Source: Megaleporinus macrocephalus (Eukaryota > Chordata > Actinopteri > Characiformes > Anostomidae). Taken from it: a stretch of 64,000 nt of DNA. Positions 57,804 to 64,000 of this stretch are shown in pieces; the first letter of the stretch is position 1; each line of letters begins with the position of its first letter. The DNA lies in NCBI GenBank assembly GCA_021613375.1, contig CM038719.1:38415120-38479119 (forward strand), given 5' to 3'. A program made the position numbers and the translations under genes. A model generated the notes under the pieces. That model made no database searches. It saw nothing but the letters and a program-made list of their open reading frames with translations, and was not told where the DNA came from.

Positions 57804-60190
57804 GGTGGCATGGTGGTGTAGTGGTTAGTACGGTGGTATAGTGGTTAGTATGGTGGTGTAGTGGTTAGTACGGTGGTGTAGTGGTTAGTATGGTGGTGTA
57901 GTGGTTAGTACGGTGGTGTAGTGGTTAGTACGGTGGTGTAGTGGTTAGTATGGTGGTGTAGTGGTTAGTACGGTGGTGTAGTGGTTAGTACGGTGGTGTA
58001 GTGGTTAGTATGGTGGTGTAGTGGTTAACAAAGAGGTGTAGTGGTTAGTACGGTGGTGTAGTGGTTAGTACGGTGGTGTAGTGGTTAGTACGGTGGTGTA
58101 GTGGTTAGTATGGTGCTGTAGTGGTTAGTATGGTGGTGTAGTGGTTAGTATGGTGCTGTAGTGGTTAGTACGATGGTGTAGTGGTTAGTACAGTGGTATA
58201 GTGGTCAGTACGGTGGTGTAGTGGTTAGTATGGTGGTGTAGTGGTTAACAAAGAGGTGTAGTGGTTAGTACGGTGGTGTAGTGGTTAGTATGGTGGTGTA
58301 GTGGTTAGTATGGTGGTGTAGTGGTTAACAAAGAGGTGTAGTGGTTAGTACGGTGGTGTAGTGGTTAGTACAGTGGTGTAGTGGTTAGTATAGTGGTGTA
58401 GTGGTTAGTATGGTGGTGTAGTGGTTGACAAAGAGGTGTAGTGGTTAGTATGATGGTGTAGTGGTTAGTATGGTGGTGTAGTGGTTAGTATGGTGGTGTA
58501 GTGGTTAGTACGGTGGTGTAGTGGTTAGTACGGTGGTATAGTGGTCAGTACGGTGGTGTAGTGGTTAGTACAGTGGTGTAGTGGTTAGTATGGTGGTGTA
58601 GTGGTTAACAAAGAGGTGTAGTGGTTAGTACCGTGGTGTAGTGGTTAGTATGGTGGTGTAGTGGTTAGTATGGTGGTGTAGTGGTTAACATGGTGGTGTA
58701 GTGGTTAGTATGGTGGTGTAGTGGTTAGTACGGTGGTGTAGTGGTTAGTATGGTGCTGTAGTGGTTAGTACGATGGTGTAGTGGTTAGTACCGTGGTATA
58801 GTGGTCAGTACGGTGGTGTAGTGGTTAGTATGGTGGTGTAGTGGTTAACAAAGAGGTGTAGTGGTTAGTACGGTGGTGTAGTGGTTAGTATGGTGGTGTA
58901 GTGGTTAGTATGGTGGTGTAGTGGTTAACAAAGTGGTGTAGTGGTTAGTACGGTGGTGTAGTGGTTAGTACGGTGGTGTAGTGGTTAGTATAGTGGTGTA
59001 GTGGTTAGTACGGTGGTGTAGTGGTTGACAAAGAGGTGTAGTGGTTAGTATGATGGTGTAGTGGTTAGTACGGTGGTGTAGTGGTTAGTATGATGGTGTA
59101 GTGGTTAGTACGGTGGTGTAGTGGTTAGTACGGTGGTATAGTGGTCAGTACGGTGGTGTAGTGGTTAGTATGGTGGTGTAGTGGTTGACAAAGAGGTGTA
59201 GTGGTTAGTATGATGGTGTAGTGGTTAGTACGGTGGTGTAGTGGTTAGTATGATGGTGTAGTGGTTAGTACGGTGGTGTAGTGGTTAGTACGGTGGTATA
59301 GTGGTCAGTACGGTGGTGTAGTGGTTAGTACAGTGGTGTAGTGGTTAGTATGGTGGTGTAGTGGTTAACAAAGAGGTGTAGTGGTTAATACGGTGGTGTA
59401 GTGGTTAGTATGGTGGTGTAGTGGTTAGTATGGTGGTGTAGTGGTTAACATGGTGGTGTAGTGGTTAGTACGGTGGTGTAGTGGTTAGTATGGTGCTGTA
59501 GTGGTTAGTACGATGGTGTAGTGGTTAGTACCGTGGTATAGTGGTTAGTACGGTGGTGTAGTGGTTAGTACCATGGTATAGTGGTCAGTACGGTGGTGTA
59601 GTGGTTAGTATGGTGGTGTAGTGGTTAACAAAGAGGTGTAGTGGTTAGTACGGTGGTGTAGTGGTTAGTATGGTGGTGTAGTGGTTAGTATGGTGGTGTA
59701 GTGGTTAACAAAGAGGTGTAGTGGTTAGTACGGTGGTGTAGTGGTTAGTACGGTGGTGTAGTGGTTAGTATGGTGGTGTAGTGGTTAGTACAGTGGTGTA
59801 GTGGTTAGTATGGTGGTGTAGTGGTTAGTATGATGGTGTAGTGGTTAGTACGGTGGTGTAGTGGTTAGTATGATGGTGTAGTGGTTAGTACGGTGGTGTA
59901 GTGGTTAGTACGGTGGTGGAGTGGTTAGTATGATGGTGTAGTGGTTAGTATGGTGGTGTAGTGGTTAACAAAAAGGTGTAGTGGTTAGTATGGTGGTATA
60001 GTGGTTAGTATGGTGGTGTAGTGGTTAACATGGTGGTTTAGTGGTTAGTATGGTGGTGTAGTGGTTAGTACGGTGGTCTAGTGGTTAACAAAGATGTACA
60101 GTGGTTAGTATGGTGGTGTAGTGGTTAGTATGGTGGTGTAGTGGTCAGTATGGTGGTGTAGTGGTCAGTATGGTGGTGTAGTGGTCAGCA
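57804..60190 (+). repeat. 20-bp minisatellite, array 2, inside a SINE (about 118 units)
   Basis: Starts with a SINE-like head GGTGGCATGGTGGTGTAGTG and repeats GTGGTTAGTACGGTGGTGTA to 60180 without any net insertion or deletion: the phase is kept over 117 units. Variants include TTAACAAAGAGG, TGGTGCTG, CGATGG and GGTATAGTGGTCAG. The last units run directly into the SINE body. The repeated segment carries the A-box-like TGGTGTAGTGG. Confidence 0.95.
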
Positions 60191-60324
60191 CTGTCTCCTC
60201 ACAGTAAGATGATCTGGGTTGGATTCCCGGTCCAGGTGGTTCTGTGTGGAGTGTGTATGTTCTCCCCGTGCTTGAGTGGGTTTTCTCTGTGTACTCCAGT
60301 TTCCTTCCACAGTCCAAACACATG
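60167..60324 (+). mobile_element. tRNA-derived SINE body
   Basis: GGTGGTGTAGTGGTCAGCAC, CTCCTCACAGTAAGATGATC, a B-box-like GGTTGGATTCC, CCGGTCCAGG, TGTGTGGAGTGTGTATGTTC, CTTCCACAGTCCAAACACAT. Same family as the reverse copy at 42161-42504. The 3' part with the TGGA tail is missing; family A sequence follows from about 60326. Confidence 0.75.
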
Positions 60325-60325
60325 A

Positions 60326-60535
60326 AAATGATCCACCTCCCTAATAGTACCTGCTCTGTGGTGGTCCTGTGGGGGTCCTGATTATTACAGAACAAAGTAA
60401 TAAAGTATACAGAGAATCAGATGAACTACAGTCTGTAAGTGGAGTTCCTGTATGGTCAGTAGAGCTGATACAGTGGACAGTGTGTGTAGATATTTAAGTA
60501 GGTGGTTTTAATGTTGTGGCTGATTGGTGTATATG
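60326..60535 (+). mobile_element. Family A fragment fused to the SINE
   Basis: From CCTAATAGTACCTGCTCTG through GGTGGTCCTGTGGGGGTCC to TTTTAATGTTGTGGCTGAT. Corresponds to the second half of the copy at 41259-41632. Confidence 0.65.
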
Positions 60536-61270
60536 TGAGGTGACAATAAAGCCTGAGTAAAGCCTCCTGCAACCCATTTGATAATTATCTGCTAACAATG
60601 ACCACTAGGGGAAAGATAAGCTGGGAAATCTCTTTCTCTGGACTTGTGAGACACTGTTGTTATCATGTTCTCCACAGACATATTAATGGTTCAATCCTTC
60701 TTTTTGGCCAGAGTGGAGAGCCCCTATATAAAAAGATGTGTAACGCTGAATCGGAACATGATGAATGGCTCCCTCCTCCTTCTAAAACACAATATGTTCC
60801 AGGTCAGCGGCTTTTACATTCCAGGTAGAGCCTATAAGTCAAATAGGAAGCCATTTCGGATTCAGCCTGGCTCTACCTACTGGGTCCGATTCAGACTATT
60901 GGACCCGACATAGCGCAGACTTTGAAAAATCGACTAGAAAGCAGCATTCAAGGCTCCTTTGAACCAGGCCTGGAGAAAGAGGCTCCGAGCAGTTGAAGTA
61001 AAGACATCTTTCTCCGACTGCTGGCAACGTGAGAGCGTGAAAGCCTAAAAAGTCAAAGGCGCCTGTTGAAAGAGCAACTAACATCCAATCTCATTGATCT
61101 CTGGTTAAAGGGACAACGTGAAAAGAGGAAGGTTTTGGCAACAATAAACGGCAGTGAGGGAGGAAAAAACTAAAGTAATAAACAAAGAGAGAGACAGACG
61201 GAGAGGGGAGGTAATAAAAACCAGAGTTACTTTATGTTGAGGAGCAAAAATTGGGAGTTTGTTAAGGTCC
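60536..61270. other. Unrecognised DNA
   Basis: An AATAAA-type signal lies near 60546. Overlapping 76- and 82-codon frames (60598-60913) have no known domain. 60905-61230 is non-repetitive and GC-balanced. Confidence 0.35.
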
Positions 61271-62664
61271 TGCTTACGGTGGCCGAGAAGACTCATCAAA
61301 CATGGGCACTACATTTAACAAACATGCTGCAAAACCATCCACAACACAACGGAACTGTTTCTAGGGGGCACTTAAAGGACGTGGGACCACATACGGCGAC
61401 TCAATGTAAACAGAACCACGTGGAGCGGCGGTAGAGTCTAATAGTGATGGCCAATCGATACCGATGCTTCGGAGCTGGTGTTGAGAAATCCAGGAAATCG
61501 TTTATGAAGTATGGAGGCTTGCTTCATTAAGAGCGAGTGACGTCACTGATGATGTCTGAAGTCTCGATGGTTCAGGACGTGGTTCGAGTATTGGCGTGAT
61601 TTATTGATTCTCAATAAAAATTTAAAGTCACCATCACCCCACAATTACTGTCCCATCTTTTAAAACCACTGCAACAGTTTGAACATATGTCTCACATACT
61701 ATTAGATTTACTTACTGACTGAAATCATACTGGCAAGTTCTTTAAAATTAACAAACCCACACAATCAAACACAGATCAGATGAACAAATGAATGAACCAC
61801 AGAAAATGAAATTAAGATGTTTTATGTATATACTCGTTCTCATGCTGACAACGTTGCAAGAGGCTGTGATGGCCCACTAAGTTCCCCACATGTAACAACA
61901 ACATGGGTTGTGTGTGTTGGGTATTGCAGTGTACTGGGGATGTCATAGTTTGATGTAGTTTAAAATGTGGCTTAATGTGCTCAACATAAGGATTAAAATA
62001 CACACACAGATACACTATCTGGAACCTTTATAGGGGGTGAACCTGATGTACTCAGAGAGCTATATCAATAATATGTGACATGTTTTTATACCCAACATGA
62101 AATTTTTATCTTGTATGTTAAAAAATGAGCTGTCAAGCTGGGTTTAACTGTTAGCCACTGTTGGTGGGGAATGTCCCCTTATGGTGTCACCTATGTTCTT
62201 AAAAAGGGGCCGTGTTGCCATGGTTTGAGGGCATATGTGTTTTGCCTGGCCAGAGCTTTTGTGTAATAAATGTTTAAATTGACTCCTCACTGTTCTCCTG
62301 GCTTTACGTTTGGACACACCCTGACAGAGGCCATTGCAAATAGTTGAAATGATAATAAAAGTTTTGGCCAGCAGGGGGGTTTGTGTGCAGCTTCGAGTAA
62401 TGAACCTTTGTTTGAACCAGCTGTAGGGAAAGCTTCAACACTTCCAGAGGCTTGATTTGGCCGTCACTAGCATCTAAGTCTGGATAGTTAATAAATATAG
62501 TTAAACCTACTTCTCATTAGACGCTACCGCGGCTCGTCGTGGTTCTGTTTACATTGCGTCGCCGTATGTGGTCCCATGTCCTCCTTTAAGTGTCCTCCAG
62601 AAACACTTCCATTGTGTTAAGTGTTTTCTGTTTGCAGCGTGTTGACTCTTTTCGGCCACAGTAC
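61271..62664. mobile_element. Long inverted-repeat (foldback-type) element
   Basis: The left arm (61271-61441) and right arm (about 62508-62664) are reverse complements with moderate divergence. Shared blocks include GGACCACATACGGCGAC, CAATGTAAACAGAACCACG, GGCACTTAAAGGA-like and GGTGGCCGA(G/A)AAG. Arms are ~155-170 bp. Between them lie a hAT-type element and ~40 bp of original centre. No coding sequence. Confidence 0.75.
61442..62469. mobile_element. 1,028-bp hAT-type non-autonomous element, nested
   Basis: Left end TAGTGATGGCCAATC and reversed right end TAGTGACGGCCAAATC form imperfect terminal inverted repeats. The 8-bp flanks GAGTCTAA (61434-61441) and GCATCTAA (62470-62477) agree at six of eight positions, as expected for an aged hAT target duplication. 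No transposase frame is present. It is inserted near the inner end of the left arm of the foldback element. Confidence 0.65.
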
Positions 62665-62673
62665 CTGCTCAAT

Positions 62674-63828
62674 TAAGGGCGGTTTCACACCTGTAGTTCA
62701 CTTCACTGGTCCAGATCAGTTAATGAGTTTATGTATTTGGAGCGTTTCCTCCTCGGTTTGGTTTTTTTTCACACAGGCAAAAACCTAAACGCACCAAAAC
62801 GCGTCCCAACAAACCACGTGAGCACGCTGTTTCCTCTGATTGGTCAGAAACTACTGCACATTTATTGTAAAGTGTATCATGGAGCAGTGGCAGAGACAGC
62901 GTTTGCTCATAGCTGTAATAATAATCTGGGGTGCGTTTCCCAAAACGTTCGTAACGTTAAGTACTTCGTAACTTCATACTTAAGAACATTCTTAAAATTA
63001 CGAATGTTCCCCGAAAGTCTTCGTAACTAATGTAGTACGTAAAGTCGTTTGTAAATGTAAGAGTAACCCAGTTCTTCTTAACTCAAAGTTTATGTGCAAT
63101 TCTGTCTCAAAAACAAAAGAGGGCGCTAATCATATTATATCGTAATAATGAGGAAAGCTATGTACATTCGTGGTTCAGTTCTCAACTGGCAGTGCCTATT
63201 TAGTGTTGACGCAGGGGGCGGAGTCAACAAAGAGCTACTAGAAACTAGTTCGTAAGTTTGGAGACTAAGAAGGCGTTCGGGAAACACTCGCAAAATTGGG
63301 GTTCTTAAAGTTACGCCGTTCTTACAATTGTTCGTAAATCACTAAGATCAATCGTTATCGGGAAACGCACCCCTGGACAATATACTAAACTACAGTACAC
63401 CTGTAGAACACCCAGCTCACTCCAAACATCAAGTAGACAACGTCCCTCACTGCTAGTCCAAGAGAGACCTCGCTTCATTGTCCTCGCCCTGTTAGCTGCT
63501 ACAGTTCTCCAGTTCTCTGTTTACGCCATCTGCCACATCCCATAATGCAAAGCACGCCTGGCTGCAGGAGATGTTTAGATCAAATTTGAGGAGTATATAT
63601 AGTATTTGGGTCGGATCGAGGTCGGATCATGTTCTCACCACAAATGAACTGCTCCGGAGTTAGTTTGGAACCGGACCAAGACCACCTTCTCTCGAGGGTC
63701 TCGGTGCGGGTGTTTTGGTCCGCACACGAGTGCGATTGCAGTTTTCACACCTGCCAAAACGAACCGCATCAAACGAACCACAGTCTGTTTTAACCAGACT
63801 TACTAGTGCTGGTGTGAAAACACCCTTA
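62674..63828. mobile_element. Harbinger-like MITE with TAAGGG...TTTCACACC ends
   Basis: Left end TAAGGGCGGTTTCACACC, reversed right end TAAGGGTGTTTTCACACC: 16 of 18 bases agree. The interior has CCAAAACG/CGAACC motifs related to the terminal regions and a second element nested at 62928-63373. No coding sequence. The terminal sequence resembles a common fish PIF/Harbinger-type MITE by recollection. Confidence 0.65.
62928..63373. mobile_element. 446-bp MITE with GGGGTGCGTTTCCC ends, nested
   Basis: Perfect 14-bp inverted termini: GGGGTGCGTTTCCC at 62928 and its reverse complement ending at 63373. The inside is rich in TTCGTAAC and CTTAAG motifs in both orientations. No transposase and no certain target duplication. 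The type is frequent in teleost genomes by recollection; the superfamily is not assigned. Confidence 0.7.
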
Positions 63829-64000
63829 GTCTGAGTGAACAGTTTCTAAATGTGCATTAACCTCTTTTTCATAATGACCTGAACGTTCATTAGTGAGGTA
63901 CTCAATCATTTTGGCCACCTAAATACTAATAGTGAATTAAAATGTGAATTTGTGGTACAAATTAGCTTCTGAATAATCAGTCATATCTCATTAATGATAA
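63829..64000. other. No recognised feature
   Basis: AT-rich single-copy-like DNA to the window end. Confidence 0.5.

Noticed and set aside
60167..60240. Possible tRNA gene (A-box and B-box motifs)
   Set aside because: The sequence continues into a SINE body, has an imperfect B box and no tRNA cloverleaf with acceptor stem; it is tRNA-derived, not a tRNA gene.

Overview
This window looks like gene-poor nuclear DNA from a ray-finned fish. The evidence is the set of repeats: relics of Tc1/mariner and hAT-type elements of the kind common in teleosts, a tRNA-derived SINE resembling DANA/HE1, the C-terminal end of a fish LINE ORF2, and very abundant micro- and minisatellites. The mix suggests an ostariophysan (characin, catfish or cyprinid relative), but that is an impression from remembered repeat families, not a search result. 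I find no intact host protein-coding gene, no rRNA or true tRNA gene, no CRISPR array and no bacterial signal. The longest open frames (up to 598 codons) lie inside tandem repeats or GA-rich DNA and are by-products of repeat periods divisible by three or of low complexity.

Tandem arrays fill roughly 40% of the window: 25-bp units (9.17-10.58 kb), 90-bp (14.3-15.2), 20-bp (16.8-17.9 and again 57.8-60.2), 21-bp (18.4-19.9), 32-bp (20.7-21.5), 14-18-bp (29.3-31.7), GA-rich 45-bp (31.8-37.9), 33-bp (42.5-43.65), 30-bp in two oppositely oriented arrays (45.7-48.3 and 49.1-52.7) and ~173-bp (53.9-56.2). Several show higher-order duplications of 315, 380 and 555 bp.

Between the arrays lie transposon relics: a Tc1-type relic split by a 1.07-kb insertion (10.7-12.6), a Tc1 5' fragment (17.9-18.4), a 111-bp Tc1-type MITE (21.6), two decayed transposase ends (25.9-26.2 and 27.5-27.8) on either side of a truncated LINE (26.4-26.8), a 701-bp TIR element whose empty site survives in a nearby paralogous copy (38.5-39.2), a hAT-type element inside a long inverted repeat (61.3-62.7), and a Harbinger-like MITE containing another MITE (62.7-63.8).

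Several GC-balanced, non-repetitive stretches (about 2.1-2.96, 22.2-22.96, 28.5-29.1, 37.9-38.25, 44.4-45.0, 53.1-53.9 and 56.2-57.2 kb) differ sharply from the surrounding repeats, carry homeodomain-like TAATTA/TTAATT cores, and are candidates for conserved non-coding regulatory elements. This would fit a gene desert beside a developmental gene, but needs cross-species alignment.

The most interesting structures are: a 2.4-kb expansion of the 20-bp A-box segment inside what reads as a single tRNA-derived SINE, with SINE heads also lying beside two other minisatellites; two large 30-bp arrays in inverted orientation whose unit resembles a 3' splice site; and the 701-bp insertion with its internally documented empty site.
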